From NCBI RefSeq assembly GCF_036088315.1, contig NZ_CP107996.1, positions 1,632,501-1,696,500 on the forward strand: DNA of 64,000 nt. Direction: 5' to 3'. The DNA comes from Streptomyces sp. NBC_00344. GTDB lineage: Bacteria > Actinomycetota > Actinomycetes > Streptomycetales > Streptomycetaceae. Every line of letters starts with the position of its first letter. Positions within the stretch are counted from its first letter, which is position 1. Below, in pieces: positions 10,454 through 20,748 of this stretch. Under the pieces are notes generated by a model, which saw nothing but the letters and a program-made list of their open reading frames with translations, did no database searches and was not told the DNA's origin. Made by a program: the position numbers and the translations under genes.

Positions 10454-12184
10454 GTGACGACGAGGGCCACCGAAGGTTCGGCCGAGGCCGAAGAAGCCTA
10501 CGCGAATGAGGTACCGGCCCATGGTCGACGGCCGGGCGCGATCATCGTGTCCTGGGCCACCACCACCGATCATAAGACGATCGGGACGATGTATCTGGTC
10601 ACGTCGTTCGCGTTCTTCTGCATCGGCGGTGTGCTGGCACTGGTGATGCGGGCCGAGCTGGCCCGTCCCGGCATCCAGATCGTGTCGGACGAGCAGTACA
10701 ACCAGGCGTTCACGATGCACGGCACGCTCATGCTGCTGATGTTCGCGACGCCGCTCTTCGCCGGATTCGCCAACTGGATCATGCCGCTGCAGATCGGCGC
10801 GCCCGACGTGGCGTTCCCGCGGCTGAACATGTTCGCCTACTGGCTCTACCTCTTCGGCTCACTCATCGTGGTCGGCGGTTTCCTCACCCCGCAGGGCGCG
10901 GCCGACTTCGGCTGGTTCGCCTACTCCCCGCTGACCAGCACGGCGCACTCACCAGGGGTCGGCGCCGACCTGTGGATCATGGGCCTGGCGTTCAACGGTT
11001 TCGGCACCATCCTGGGCTCGGTCAACTTCATCACCACGATCGTCTGCATGCGCGCGCCCGGCATGACGATGTTCCGGATGCCGATCTTCGTGTGGAACGT
11101 CCTGCTGACCGGTGTGCTGGTCCTGCTGGCCTTCCCCGTCCTGGCCGGGGCGCTCTTCGCGCTGGAGGCGGACCGCAAGTTCGGCGCCCATGTGTTCGAT
11201 GCGTCGAACGGCGGCGCGTTGCTGTGGCAACACCTCTTCTGGTTCTTCGGCCATCCAGAGGTGTACATCATCGCGCTGCCGTTCTTCGGGATCGTCTCCG
11301 AGATCATCCCGGTCTTCAGCCGCAAACCGATCTTCGGATATGTGGGGCTGATCGGCGCGACGATCGCCATCGCCGGCCTCTCGGCGACGGTGTGGGCCCA
11401 CCACATGTTCGTCACGGGTGGTGTGCTGCTGCCGTTTTTCTCCTTCATGACGTTCCTGATCGCGGTGCCGACCGGGGTGAAGTTCTTCAACTGGATCGGC
11501 ACGATGTGGAAGGGCTCGCTGTCCTTCGAGACACCGATGCTCTGGTCGGTCGGCTTTCTGGTGACGTTCCTCTTCGGTGGTCTGACCGGCGTCATCCTGG
11601 CCTCGCCGCCGATGGACTTCCACGTGTCGGACTCGTACTTCGTCGTGGCGCACTTCCACTACGTGGTCTTCGGAACCGTGGTCTTCGCGATGTTCGCCGG
11701 ATTCCACTTCTGGTGGCCGAAGTTCACCGGGAAGATGCTGGACGAGCGGCTTGGCAAGATCACCTTCTGGACGCTGTTCGTGGGCTTCCACGGCACCTTC
11801 CTGGTGCAGCACTGGCTCGGTGTCGAGGGCATGCCGCGGCGTTACGTGGACTACCTCGCGGCTGACGGCTTCACCGCCCTCAACACCTTCTCCAGCATCA
11901 GCGCCTTCCTGCTGGGCCTGTCGATCCTGCCGTTCCTCTACAACGTCTGGAAGACCGCCAAGTACGGCAAGAAGGTCGAGGTCGACGACCCCTGGGGCTA
12001 CGGCCGTTCACTCGAATGGGCGACATCGTGCCCGCCGCCGCGGCACAACTTCACCACCCTCCCACGGGTCCGTTCCGAGTCCCCGGCCTTCGACCTGCAC
12101 CACCCGGCGATCGCGGTCCTCGACGAAACGGCCAATCGTCCGGCCCGCTCCGCGGTCGTGGCTCCCGGGGACAAACAGCAGTGA
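10454..12184 (+). CDS. ctaD: Cytochrome c oxidase subunit I (solitary copy)
   Basis: Twelve-helix haem-copper oxidase subunit I of the aa3 type, 576 residues, in the plasma membrane. Ligands are present: His89 in FTMHG (haem a), HPEVY near 267 (CuB His cross-linked to Tyr), the HH pair near 316 (CuB), and HFH in VAHFHYV near 400-402 (haem a3 and haem a). K-channel Lys is in VPTGVKFF, and Glu is in HPEVY. AGGAGG lies nine bases before the GTG start. No ctaC, ctaE, ctaF or qcr genes lie nearby, so this is probably a second copy beside the main operon elsewhere. Confidence 0.93.
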   Translation: MTTRATEGSAEAEEAYANEVPAHGRRPGAIIVSWATTTDHKTIGTMYLVTSFAFFCIGGVLALVMRAELARPGIQIVSDEQYNQAFTMHGTLMLLMFATPLFAGFANWIMPLQIGAPDVAFPRLNMFAYWLYLFGSLIVVGGFLTPQGAADFGWFAYSPLTSTAHSPGVGADLWIMGLAFNGFGTILGSVNFITTIVCMRAPGMTMFRMPIFVWNVLLTGVLVLLAFPVLAGALFALEADRKFGAHVFDASNGGALLWQHLFWFFGHPEVYIIALPFFGIVSEIIPVFSRKPIFGYVGLIGATIAIAGLSATVWAHHMFVTGGVLLPFFSFMTFLIAVPTGVKFFNWIGTMWKGSLSFETPMLWSVGFLVTFLFGGLTGVILASPPMDFHVSDSYFVVAHFHYVVFGTVVFAMFAGFHFWWPKFTGKMLDERLGKITFWTLFVGFHGTFLVQHWLGVEGMPRRYVDYLAADGFTALNTFSSISAFLLGLSILPFLYNVWKTAKYGKKVEVDDPWGYGRSLEWATSCPPPRHNFTTLPRVRSESPAFDLHHPAIAVLDETANRPARSAVVAPGDKQQ

Positions 12185-12212
12185 CGGCCGTGTCCGCGAG
12201 GAAGGAACTGGC

Positions 12213-12554
12213 GTGGGATCCGACGGAGACATCGCGCAGGGGCTGGTGCGGATCGAGGGATACCTGCTGTGGAACGCGGAGGTCGAGGGGGCGAGACGTC
12301 AGGCGGTGGCCTTCGCCGAGCAGCTTCCCTGGCTGACCACCGCCCAGCGCGAGGAGGTGGAGCAGGTCTACACCGCCGAGCGGACAGCCGCCTCCCGGGC
12401 GATGCTCGTCCGGATCTCCGACCGTGCCGCATCGCTGCGCGAGGAGTACACGGCTCGGTATCTCCAGCTGCGCAGGCGCTGTGTGGCCGCGACCGTCATG
12501 GCCGTCGGCGCGGCGGGGGGCACCTGCACCGCGATCGAGTACCTCACCCGCTGA
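12213..12554 (+). CDS. Small helical protein following ctaD, unknown function
   Basis: A 113-residue protein with a GTG start preceded by GAGGAAGGA, 28 bp after the ctaD stop, so probably co-transcribed. Most of it is amphipathic, charged helix (about 8-90). The end, RRCVAATVMAVGAAGGTC, is a short hydrophobic stretch that could anchor it to the membrane. I do not recognise a family. Its place directly behind a subunit I gene suggests a role with that oxidase, but this is inference only. Confidence 0.6.
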   Translation: MGSDGDIAQGLVRIEGYLLWNAEVEGARRQAVAFAEQLPWLTTAQREEVEQVYTAERTAASRAMLVRISDRAASLREEYTARYLQLRRRCVAATVMAVGAAGGTCTAIEYLTR

Positions 12555-12822
12555 ACAGCCGGCGCGTGGTGCGTCCGAGGGCCGCCCCGTAATCCCTGAT
12601 CGATCATCGCGCGGCGTCAGATGCGGTGCATCGCAGGCTGAGGGGCGTCCGCATACTGGATGTATTCGGGCGTTCCGACAACCCAGCGGGGTGCCGTAGC
12701 TGTCGTCGTGCGCCCGCCAGGGATTGCGGGACTGCCCTCAGGCCAAGCCGTGAGCAGGCGGGAACCGCCCAAGTAGGGTGGGTGAACAGCTCGTTCGTAC
12801 GTCGGGAAGGGACCGGACCGCC

Positions 12823-13125
12823 ATGGCTGAGGTAACGGAAGCAGACGAGAAGGACCGCAAGGAACGCGAGAAGGAAGAGCTCTACGCGCTCGACATCTCC
12901 GGTCTCGAGTGGAAGAGCGCACCCGGCACGTCGGAGCACGAGGAACGGGTCGAGATCGCCCATCTGCCGGACGGGGCCGTGGCCATGCGGTCGTCCGTGG
13001 ACCCCGGGACCGTCCTGCGGTACACCGAGGCCGAGTGGCGCGCCTTCGTGCTCGGCGCAAGGGACGGCGAGTTCGACCTGGAGCCGGTCCCGCACAGCGG
13101 CGGTACCGCGGCTGCGGCCGAGTAG
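12823..13125 (+). CDS. DUF397 domain protein
   Basis: A 100-residue protein with a lysine/glutamate-rich N-terminal helix and a DUF397 core: SGLEWKSAP, then a VEIAHLPDGAVAMRSS-type strand pair, then YTEAEWRAFVLGARDGEFD. The ATG is preceded by GGGAAGGGA. DUF397 proteins usually follow an XRE-type helix-turn-helix partner, and none is adjacent here. The N-terminal charged extension is longer than usual. A strong terminator follows. Confidence 0.85.
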   Translation: MAEVTEADEKDRKEREKEELYALDISGLEWKSAPGTSEHEERVEIAHLPDGAVAMRSSVDPGTVLRYTEAEWRAFVLGARDGEFDLEPVPHSGGTAAAAE

Positions 13126-13138
13126 TCGAACAGCAGAC

Positions 13139-13182
13139 AAACGGACGGAGTTAAGCCTCTTTTGGCGCTTTCCGTCCGTTTT
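13139..13182 (+). terminator. Terminator after the DUF397 gene
   Basis: AAACGGACGGA (13139-13149) and TCCGTCCGTTT (13171-13181) form an 11-bp stem followed by a T-run. It lies 14 bp after the stop codon. Confidence 0.85.
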
Positions 13183-13424
13183 GACTGCGCCGAAGTGGCG
13201 TAACTGGGCAGCTTTTGCGCCGGGGGTGACGTAAAGGTCACTGCTCCTGGTGCACTCCGCCATGCCGTGCCGGTCGAATAGGTGATTAGGCTGGGACGGG
13301 GCGCACACCAGAACCCGTGAGCGGGTCGTTCGCGTCCATACGGGGAGAGCCAGGCGGATCGGACGCCAGGAACGGTCGCCCCCACCAGTACGGCACGAGG
13401 GTGCTCGACCACACGGGAGGCATT

Positions 13425-16400
13425 GTGAACAGCGATCGGGACGAGATCCGCGGGGGCTTGAACTCACCCGTCGACGATCAGTCCGACGCGGAGCCCGTCG
13501 AGTCGACGGGTGAGTTCACCATCGACTACACCCCACCGGCCTGGTACACGCAGAACGCGTCGGACGCCCAGGCGCAGGCTGCCGATGCGGCCCCGCCTGC
13601 TCCCGAGCGGACACCGCCGCCCGCGCCCGCTCCCCCGCCCGCGCCGCCGGTTCAGACCGGTCCGCCGGTCGGGGGGCCGGCTGCTGTGCCCGGCCTGCCG
13701 ATGACCGGTGGCTTCCAGCCGAACTGGGCTCCGGCGCCGCCCGCGGCGGCCGAGCCCGAGATCGTGCCGGAGCCCGGGCCGGCGGCGGAACCGGCACCCG
13801 CACCCGCACCGGCACCCGCACCCGCACCCGCACCGGGGAAGGCCGCGGAAGCGTTCGGCGGTGGCGACGTGGAGAGCGGGGCGACCATGAAGTTCTCCCC
13901 GGCCGCGCTGAAGAGGGAATTCGAGAAGCTGGAAGCGGCCGCGAAGGCGGCGCGGGAGCGGGCCGAGGCTCCCGCTCCCGAGCGTCCCGATGAGGAGAGC
14001 GTCATCGGGATCCCCGAACCGAGGGACGGGGGCGACGATTTCGGCGTCGCCGCACGGATCGACGACGGCACCTCCGAGGCCGCTGCGACGGCCGAGGGGC
14101 CAAACGTTTCCGGTACGGCTGAGGACGGCGCAGGAGTTACCGGCGCGACGGGAGCGGACGCCGCGGCGCAGCCCGACGAGTCGGCTACGGGCGCGTCCGA
14201 TGCACCTGCCGCCGATGAGGGCACCGATTTCCTGATCACCGATGCCGTCACGGACACAGTCCCCGAGGACGCACGGCCCGAGAACGCAGAACCTGAGAAC
14301 GCAGAACCTGAGAACGCAGAACCCGAGAGCGCCACGCCGGAGAGCGCACAGCCCGGCTATCAGCAGCCCGGAACCGAGCGGCCCTCGGACTCCCTGCCGC
14401 CGCTCGGTGCGGGCAGTGACCGAGGAGCAGAGGAACCGCAGGACGCACCGCCCGCCCCGGCCCCGCCCTGGTCGCCCGCGCCGCCCGCTCAACCACAGCA
14501 CGAACTGCCGCCGCTGCCACCGGCGTTCCAGCCCGCGGCACCGGCTCCCGCCGCGCAGTGGCCGCCGACCACACCCACCGCCGATCAGTCCCCGCCGCAG
14601 AGCGAACAGGGCGGTTACGGCTTCCCGCCCCCGGCATCCCAGCTTCCGGCGCAGGAGAGCCCGCAGCCTCAGCCGCCCCACTCGCCCCAGCCCGGCTACG
14701 GCTTCCCGCAGCCGGCCGCGCCCGTCCCGAATCAGCCTGCCCCCGCGTCACACCAGCCGCAGGGACCGCAGCCCGGATACGGCTTCCCCCAGCCGACGTA
14801 CAGCCTGCCCGCGGCTCAGCAGCCGCAGCCGCCGCAGGCACCTGAGACACCGCAGGTATCGCAGTCTCATCAGCCGCCGCAGAGCGGATACGGATTCCCG
14901 CAGCAGTCCCAGCCGTACGGACAACAGCCTCCGCCCGCCGCCCAGGAGCCCCCGCCCGCCGCACAGCAGCCGCAGCCGCAACCGCTGCCTCTTCCGCAGC
15001 AGCAGGCACCGCAGTCACCGCAGGCGCCCCAGCCACCGCACGGCGGATACGGATTCCCCCAACAGCAGCCCGCACCCCACATCCCGCAGCAGCAGTCGCC
15101 CCCGCAGGGTTACGGCTTCCCTCAGCCCGCACCCCTTCCGCCGGCCACACCGCAGCCACAGACTCCCCAAGCGCCCCAGTCCTACCAGGCGCCGCACGGC
15201 GGATACGGGTTCCCGCAACCCGGCGCGCCCGTCCCGGGGCCGTCCGCGGCGCCGGATCCGCTGCAGGGCCCGCCTCACGGACAGCAGCCTGGCATCCCGC
15301 AGGAACAGCAGCCCCAGGCACCGGTCGATCCGCGCACCGGGAACGCCTGGCCGCAGCCGGTCGCACACGATCAGCGCGAGCGCTCCGTCCCGGGCGCGCC
15401 TCTCGGCTATACCGCTGCCGTCGAGCTCTCGTCGGACCGGCTGATCCGCAACAAGCAGAAGCCGAAGAGCAGTCGCAGCGGACCCGTCGGCGCCTCCCGC
15501 TTCAAGCTGGGCGGCAAGAAGGAAGAGGCGGAGCGGCAGCGCAAGCTCGAGCTGATTCGTACGCCGGTGCTCTCCTGCTACCGGATCGCCGTCATCAGCC
15601 TCAAGGGCGGCGTGGGCAAGACCACCACGACGACCGCGCTGGGTGCGACGCTGGCAACCGAGCGGCAGGACAAGATCCTCGCGATCGATGCCAACCCCGA
15701 CGCCGGCACCCTCGGCCGACGGGTACGGCGGGAGACCGGGGCCACCATCCGCGATCTGGTCCAGGCGATCCCGCATCTCCATTCGTACATGGACATCCGC
15801 CGGTTCACCTCGCAGGCGCCGTCCGGTCTGGAGATCATCGCCAACGATGTGGACCCGGCGGTCTCCACGACGTTCAACGACGAGGACTACCGGCGGGCGA
15901 TCGACGTCCTGGGCAAGCAGTACCCGATCATCCTGACCGACTCCGGAACCGGTCTGCTCTACAGCGCGATGCGTGGCGTACTCGATCTCGCCGACCAGCT
16001 GATCATCATCTCCACGCCGTCCGTGGACGGTGCGTCCAGCGCGAGCACCACACTCGACTGGCTCTCCGCACACGGCTACGCCGAACTCGTCTCGCGTTCG
16101 CTCACCGTCATCTCCGGCGTCCGCGAGACCGGAAAGATGATCAAGGTCGACGACATCGTGCAACACTTCGAGACACGTTGCCGCGCGGTCGTCGTCGTGC
16201 CGTTCGACGAACATCTGTCCGCAGGCGCCGAGGTCGATCTGGACATGATGCGACCGAAGACGCGCGAGGCGTACTTCAACCTCTCGGCGCTGGTCGCCGA
16301 GGACTTCCAGCGGGCCCAGCAGGCCCAGGGGTTGTGGACCGGCAGCGGCCAGGGGGCGCCGCCGCACATGGCGCCGCCGATGCCGGGGATGCAGCAACAG

Positions 16401-16724
16401 CCGTACGCTCCGCAAGCACCACAGCCGCCGCATGCACCGCAACAGCCGTACGGGCAGCAGCCACCGGCACCGCAGCCCCCCGTTCAGCCCCAGCAGGGAC
16501 AACCGCCCTACCTGCAGCAGGGACAGCTGCCGCAGCCGCCCGCCGGTCAGCAACCGCCGCAGCACTACCCGCAGCAGGGACAGAGCTGGCGGCAGCAGCC
16601 GGTTCAGCAGAGCCTGCCTGGTCAGCAGGGCACTCAGGAACAACCGGATGCACAGGGTCCCGTTCCGCCCGGCAGCTGGCCCCAACAGCAGCCCCCGCAG
16701 CCGCCGCCAGCCCCTCAGCAGTAA
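13425..16724 (+). CDS. Pro/Gln-rich ParA/MinD-type ATPase, EspI-like
   Basis: A 1099-residue protein from the GTG at 13425, with GGGAGG upstream. Residues 1-650 are disordered and rich in Pro, Ala, Gln and Glu. They include a run of AEPEN-like units (about 285-305) and seven copies of a GYGFP motif (about 395-600). A MinD/ParA ATPase domain follows, with deviant Walker [10 protein letters not shown] near 725-733 and the conserved Asp in IDANPDAG. A further Pro/Gln tail starts near 970. This order (long Pro-rich part, then a SIMIBI ATPase) is that of mycobacterial EspI and streptomycete proteins of the ESX region. No ESX genes are present here. It may organise membrane or polar complexes; function unproven. 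Confidence 0.85.
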   Translation: MNSDRDEIRGGLNSPVDDQSDAEPVESTGEFTIDYTPPAWYTQNASDAQAQAADAAPPAPERTPPPAPAPPPAPPVQTGPPVGGPAAVPGLPMTGGFQPNWAPAPPAAAEPEIVPEPGPAAEPAPAPAPAPAPAPAPGKAAEAFGGGDVESGATMKFSPAALKREFEKLEAAAKAARERAEAPAPERPDEESVIGIPEPRDGGDDFGVAARIDDGTSEAAATAEGPNVSGTAEDGAGVTGATGADAAAQPDESATGASDAPAADEGTDFLITDAVTDTVPEDARPENAEPENAEPENAEPESATPESAQPGYQQPGTERPSDSLPPLGAGSDRGAEEPQDAPPAPAPPWSPAPPAQPQHELPPLPPAFQPAAPAPAAQWPPTTPTADQSPPQSEQGGYGFPPPASQLPAQESPQPQPPHSPQPGYGFPQPAAPVPNQPAPASHQPQGPQPGYGFPQPTYSLPAAQQPQPPQAPETPQVSQSHQPPQSGYGFPQQSQPYGQQPPPAAQEPPPAAQQPQPQPLPLPQQQAPQSPQAPQPPHGGYGFPQQQPAPHIPQQQSPPQGYGFPQPAPLPPATPQPQTPQAPQSYQAPHGGYGFPQPGAPVPGPSAAPDPLQGPPHGQQPGIPQEQQPQAPVDPRTGNAWPQPVAHDQRERSVPGAPLGYTAAVELSSDRLIRNKQKPKSSRSGPVGASRFKLGGKKEEAERQRKLELIRTPVLSCYRIAVISLKGGVGKTTTTTALGATLATERQDKILAIDANPDAGTLGRRVRRETGATIRDLVQAIPHLHSYMDIRRFTSQAPSGLEIIANDVDPAVSTTFNDEDYRRAIDVLGKQYPIILTDSGTGLLYSAMRGVLDLADQLIIISTPSVDGASSASTTLDWLSAHGYAELVSRSLTVISGVRETGKMIKVDDIVQHFETRCRAVVVVPFDEHLSAGAEVDLDMMRPKTREAYFNLSALVAEDFQRAQQAQGLWTGSGQGAPPHMAPPMPGMQQQPYAPQAPQPPHAPQQPYGQQPPAPQPPVQPQQGQPPYLQQGQLPQPPAGQQPPQHYPQQGQSWRQQPVQQSLPGQQGTQEQPDAQGPVPPGSWPQQQPPQPPPAPQQ

Positions 16725-16747
16725 GGCAATAGAGGTATAGACCACTG

Positions 16748-16782
16748 AAGGCCCGCACCGTGCGAACGGTGCGGGCCTTTTT
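16748..16782 (+). terminator. Terminator after the EspI-like gene
   Basis: AAGGCCCGCACCGT (16748-16761) and ACGGTGCGGGCCTT (16766-16779) form a perfect 14-bp stem with a GCGA loop and a run of five T residues. Confidence 0.95.
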
Positions 16783-16818
16783 GGTATTTCTGCAGCCCAG
16801 ATGGGGTATGGGCGAACG

Positions 16819-16848
16819 TTGACACCTCTGGACCACCGCTGATAAACC
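16819..16848 (+). promoter_or_regulatory. Possible promoter of the oligopeptide ABC operon
   Basis: A perfect TTGACA (16819-16824) is followed after 18 bp by TAAACC (16843-16848), about 55 bp before the start of the binding-protein gene. The -10 is weak. Confidence 0.45.
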
Positions 16849-16903
16849 TTCGCTTCACCAGCTGGCGACTCCATGATTCACCCTGACGCGAGGTCAACGC
16901 CCC

Positions 16904-18772
16904 ATGGACAGAAGAGTTTCGACCGGCACCATCAAGCACCGCTCACGCCCCCGACTGCTTCTGGCCACCGGTGCCGCCGCGTTCGCCCTCGTGGCAGCGG
17001 CCGCGACCCCGTTGAATCCCGCTCCGCAACAGGCTCAGGCGGCGGTGACCAAGTCCGGCGCCTCGTCCGGCGGTAAGAAGGTCCTCACCGTCGCCGTCAA
17101 CCAGAGCATCGACTCACTGAGTCCATTTCTGGCCACCCGACTGGGGTCCACCACCGCACTGCGCCTGATGTATGACTACCTGACGAACTATGACGTCAAG
17201 GACGGGCACACCGTTCCCGGCCTTGCCACTGCCTGGAAGGCCTCGCCGGACAAACTGACCTGGACCTTCACCATCCGCAAGAACTCCACGTGGTCGGACG
17301 GCCAGCAGGCCACCGCCGACGACGCCGCCTGGACGTTCAACAAGATGATGACCGACCAGGGCGCGGCCACCGCCAACGGCAGCTTCACCGCGAACTTCAA
17401 GAAGGTCACGGCGCCCGACCCGCAGACGCTGGTCGTCGAGCTGAAGAAGCCGCAGGCCACGATGACCGCGCTCGACGTGCCGATCGTGCCGAAGCATGTC
17501 TGGGAGAAGGTCGGGGACTTCTCGAAGTTCAACAACGACAAGCAGTTCCCGATCGTCGGCAACGGGCCGTTCATCCTGACGGACTACAAGGTCGACCAGT
17601 ATCTGAAGTTCAAGCCCAACAAGACCTTCTGGCGTGGCACGCCGAAGTTCGACGAGCTGGACTTCAAGTACTACAAGGACAACGACGCCGCCGTGGCCGC
17701 ACTGGAGAAGGGCGAGGTCTCCTTCGTCCAGGGCCTCACCCCGGCCCAGGCCGCCGCGCTCAAGACCGAGAAGAACATCAAGGTCAACGATGCGCCCGGC
17801 CGCCGTTTCTACGCCCTCGCCACCAACCCGGGTGCCAAGGCCAAGAACGGCAAGAAGATCGGTGACGGCAACCCGGCCCTCCTCGACCCGAAGGTCCGCA
17901 AGGCGCTCTTCACCGCCACCGACACCCAGACCATCATCGACAAGGTCTTCCAGGGGCACGCCGTCCAGGGCGAGGGGTACATCCCGCCGCGCTTCTCCGA
18001 CTACTTCTGGAAGCCCGCGGCCGACCAGAAGATGTCGTACGACCCGGCCAGGGCGGCAAACCTCCTCGACGAGGCGGGCTACAAGAAGAACGGCAGCGGC
18101 AAGCGACTCGGCAAGGACGGCAAGCCGCTGAACTTCCGGCTCCTCTGCCATGCCACCGACCCGAACGACAAGGCCATCGGCAAGTACCTGCAGGAGTGGT
18201 GGAGCAAGCTCGGGATCGGCCTCAAGGTCGACTGCCTGGACAACGTCTCCGACCCCTGGCTGGCCGGCGAGTACGACCTGGCCTTCGACGGCTACTCGGT
18301 CAACCCGGACCCGGACTATGTCCTGTCCATTCACACCTGTGCCGCGCTGCCCGGCACGCCCAAGGACACCGGCGCGACCGACAACTTCATCTGCGACAAG
18401 AAGTTCGACCAGCTCTACGCCAAGCAGGCCGCCGAGTACAACCCGGCAACCCGGGCCGACCTGGTCAAGCAGATGGAATCGCGGCTCTACGACACCGGAT
18501 ACATGAATGTCATGGCGTATCCGAACGCCGTCGAGGCGTACCGTACCGACCAGATCAAGTCGATCGAGACGATGCCCGAGGCGGCGGGCAACATCTGGGG
18601 TCAGGACGGCTACTGGAGCTGGTGGTCCGCGGTCCCGGCGAACAGCAGCACCGCCAAGTCGTCGAGTTCCTCGACAGGACTCATCATCGGCATCGTCGCG
18701 GCCGTCATCGTCATCGGGCTCGGAGGCTTCGTCGCCCTGCGCCGCCGTTCCACCGCGGAAGACCGTGAATAG
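16904..18772 (+). CDS. Oligopeptide ABC transporter substrate-binding protein, C-terminally anchored
   Basis: Family 5 (DppA/OppA) extracellular binding protein of 622 residues. A Sec signal peptide (about 1-46) ends AQA-A and has no lipobox Cys. The mature part begins near KVLTVAVNQSIDSLSPF and shows family blocks such as LATAWKASPDKLTWTFTIR and the TWSDGQQATADD region. The C-terminus has a Ser-rich spacer, then one transmembrane helix (about 588-610) and RRR. The protein is thus tethered by its C-terminus rather than by lipid. First gene of a five-gene importer operon; the permease gene starts 3 bp after its stop. The ligand is not predictable from sequence. Confidence 0.92.
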   Translation: MDRRVSTGTIKHRSRPRLLLATGAAAFALVAAAATPLNPAPQQAQAAVTKSGASSGGKKVLTVAVNQSIDSLSPFLATRLGSTTALRLMYDYLTNYDVKDGHTVPGLATAWKASPDKLTWTFTIRKNSTWSDGQQATADDAAWTFNKMMTDQGAATANGSFTANFKKVTAPDPQTLVVELKKPQATMTALDVPIVPKHVWEKVGDFSKFNNDKQFPIVGNGPFILTDYKVDQYLKFKPNKTFWRGTPKFDELDFKYYKDNDAAVAALEKGEVSFVQGLTPAQAAALKTEKNIKVNDAPGRRFYALATNPGAKAKNGKKIGDGNPALLDPKVRKALFTATDTQTIIDKVFQGHAVQGEGYIPPRFSDYFWKPAADQKMSYDPARAANLLDEAGYKKNGSGKRLGKDGKPLNFRLLCHATDPNDKAIGKYLQEWWSKLGIGLKVDCLDNVSDPWLAGEYDLAFDGYSVNPDPDYVLSIHTCAALPGTPKDTGATDNFICDKKFDQLYAKQAAEYNPATRADLVKQMESRLYDTGYMNVMAYPNAVEAYRTDQIKSIETMPEAAGNIWGQDGYWSWWSAVPANSSTAKSSSSSTGLIIGIVAAVIVIGLGGFVALRRRSTAEDRE

Positions 18773-18775
18773 TTC

Positions 18776-19846
18776 ATGAGCGCTGCAAGCACCACTCCGC
18801 TCGCGGAGGGTGCGGCGGACGGCCCGGTCCAGGTCAAGACCGGGCCGTCCGGCCCTCGCACCCGTAACGCGACCGCGTACCTCACCTATGTGGCGGGCAA
18901 GCTGGGCGGCGCCGTCGTCTCCCTGCTCGCCGTGCTGGTCACCAGTTTCTTCCTGTTCCGGATCATTCCCGGTGATCCCGTCCGCACCATGACACACGGT
19001 CACCCGGTGTCCCCGGCGCAGCTGGCGCATCTGCGGCAGCAGCTGGGACTGGACCTCCCGGTGTGGAGGCAGTTCACCGAGTACTGCACCAAGGCGCTGA
19101 GCGGAGATCTGGGCACCTCCTACCAGTTCCACGCGCCCGTCGGCGATCTGATCACGCAGAAGGTACCCGCGACCCTGCTGCTCACCGGAGTCGCCGTGGT
19201 CGTCTACTCCGCCCTCGGCCTCTGGCTCGGTACCCGCTCCGCCTGGGGCCACGGCGGGCTCGGGGACAGGGTCAACACAGGAGTGGCGCTGACGCTCTGG
19301 TCGGTGCCGTCCTTCTGGCTGGGACTGCTGCTGATCATCGTGTTCTCCGTCGGGATCGGCCCGGTTCCAGGCATGTTCCCCACCGGGGGCATGGAATCCG
19401 GCGGCCTGACCGGCTTCGCGCACATCACCGATGTGGCCCACCACATGGTGCTGCCCGTCATCACCCTGGTCGCAGTCGGATACGCCCAGACGCTGCTGGT
19501 GATGCGCTCGTCGCTGCTCGACGAGATGGGCAGCGACTATCTGACGACCGCCCGGGCCAAGGGGCTGCGCGACGATCTCGTACGCCGGCGTCACGCGGTC
19601 CCCAACGCGCTGCTGCCCACCGTGACCATGGTCTTCATCAACTTCGGCCATGTGGCGGCCGGCTCGATCCTCGTCGAGACGGTCTTCTCCTGGCCCGGTC
19701 TCGGCGGCCTCTTCTACCAGGCACTGAGCGTTCCCGATCTGCCGCTGGTGCAGGGGCTGTTCGTGGTGTTCGCCGGAGCCATGATCGTGATGAACCTGAT
19801 CGCCGATCTGCTCTATCCGCTGCTCGATCCCAGGGTGGGCCGATGA
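18776..19846 (+). CDS. Oligopeptide ABC transporter permease, DppB type
   Basis: Inner-membrane permease of 356 residues. After a 35-residue cytoplasmic lead come TM1 and the family block FRIIPGDPVRTM, about six helices in all, and the EAA loop (YLTTARAKGLRDDLVRRRHAVPNALLP) that contacts the ATPases. It starts 3 bp after the binding-protein gene and overlaps the next gene by 4 bp (ATGA). Pairs with the DppC-type permease to form the pore. Confidence 0.95.
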   Translation: MSAASTTPLAEGAADGPVQVKTGPSGPRTRNATAYLTYVAGKLGGAVVSLLAVLVTSFFLFRIIPGDPVRTMTHGHPVSPAQLAHLRQQLGLDLPVWRQFTEYCTKALSGDLGTSYQFHAPVGDLITQKVPATLLLTGVAVVVYSALGLWLGTRSAWGHGGLGDRVNTGVALTLWSVPSFWLGLLLIIVFSVGIGPVPGMFPTGGMESGGLTGFAHITDVAHHMVLPVITLVAVGYAQTLLVMRSSLLDEMGSDYLTTARAKGLRDDLVRRRHAVPNALLPTVTMVFINFGHVAAGSILVETVFSWPGLGGLFYQALSVPDLPLVQGLFVVFAGAMIVMNLIADLLYPLLDPRVGR

Positions 19847-20748
19847 CGACCGCACAACAGACCGCCGGGTCTCTCGCGTGGGCCAGACGGCGGCATTCCG
19901 CAGCCCGCTTCTGGCAGCAGTACCGCACGCACCGGGCCGGCGTCTTCGGTCTCTGCGCACTGGTCCTGATCGCGCTGATCGCCATCGCCGCGCCGCTGCT
20001 GGTCGGTGCCGATGTGCAGAGTGTGACCAAAGCCCCGGGTACGGCACTGGAGTCACCGAGCGGCCGGTTCCCGCTCGGTACGGATCAGTTCGGACGTTCC
20101 CTGCTCGGCCTGCTCGTGTGGGGGGCGCGGATCTCGCTCACCGTGGGACTGCTCGCCGCCGCGCTCTCGGTGGCCATCGGGACCGTGGTGGGAATCATCG
20201 CCGGCCACTTCGGCGGCGGGTTCGCGACCGTCCTCATGCGGATCACCGACTGGTTCCTCGTGATGCCGACGCTGGTGCTGGCGATCGTGCTGGCCACCGT
20301 GCTGAACCACTCCGTCTGGACGGTGATCCTGGCGATCGGTGTGACCAGCTGGCCGACCACTGCCCGGTTGGTGCGGGCACAGACGATCGCCGTCGAATCA
20401 CGTCCTTACATCGAACGCGCCAGAGCGCTCGGCGGCGGGCACAGCCATGTCATGTCACGCCATGTACTGCCCAACGTCGTGCCACTGGTCCTCGCCCAGA
20501 CGACTCTCGGCATCTCCAATGCCATTCTCACCGAGGCGACGCTGGCGTTCCTCGGTCTCGGCGATCCGACCGTGATCTCCTGGGGCGGCATGCTCCAGGA
20601 CGCCCGTGAGGCCGGCGCGGTGTCCTCGGGGCACTGGTGGTATCTGGCGCCGCCTGGCATCGCCATCGCTCTGGTGGCGCTCTCCTTCACCCTCTGCGGC
20701 CGTGCCGTCGAGGCCGTGCTCAACCCGAAGCTGGGGGTGGCGCGTTGA
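19843..20748 (+). CDS. Oligopeptide ABC transporter permease, DppC type
   Basis: 301-residue second permease. Features are the N-terminal OppC_N-like helix, the periplasmic block FPLGTDQFGRSLLGLLVWGARISL, and the EAA loop YIERARALGGGHSHVMSRHVLPNV. The ATG lies in an ATGA overlap with the previous gene, and the last codons overlap the next gene through TTGA, so the whole set is translationally coupled. Confidence 0.95.
   Translation: MTTAQQTAGSLAWARRRHSAARFWQQYRTHRAGVFGLCALVLIALIAIAAPLLVGADVQSVTKAPGTALESPSGRFPLGTDQFGRSLLGLLVWGARISLTVGLLAAALSVAIGTVVGIIAGHFGGGFATVLMRITDWFLVMPTLVLAIVLATVLNHSVWTVILAIGVTSWPTTARLVRAQTIAVESRPYIERARALGGGHSHVMSRHVLPNVVPLVLAQTTLGISNAILTEATLAFLGLGDPTVISWGGMLQDAREAGAVSSGHWWYLAPPGIAIALVALSFTLCGRAVEAVLNPKLGVAR

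Noticed and set aside
12555..12822. Possible small genes in the 268-bp gap before the DUF397 gene
   Set aside because: Open frames there are Arg-rich and lack a ribosome site; I see nothing convincing.
13780..13840. Short-period repeat resembling a CRISPR or VNTR array
   Set aside because: It encodes a Pro-Ala run in the EspI-like protein, with no spacers and no Cas genes nearby.
17114..20056. 980-codon minus-strand open frame
   Set aside because: Antisense to the peptide ABC genes, which have clear motifs, coupling and ribosome sites.
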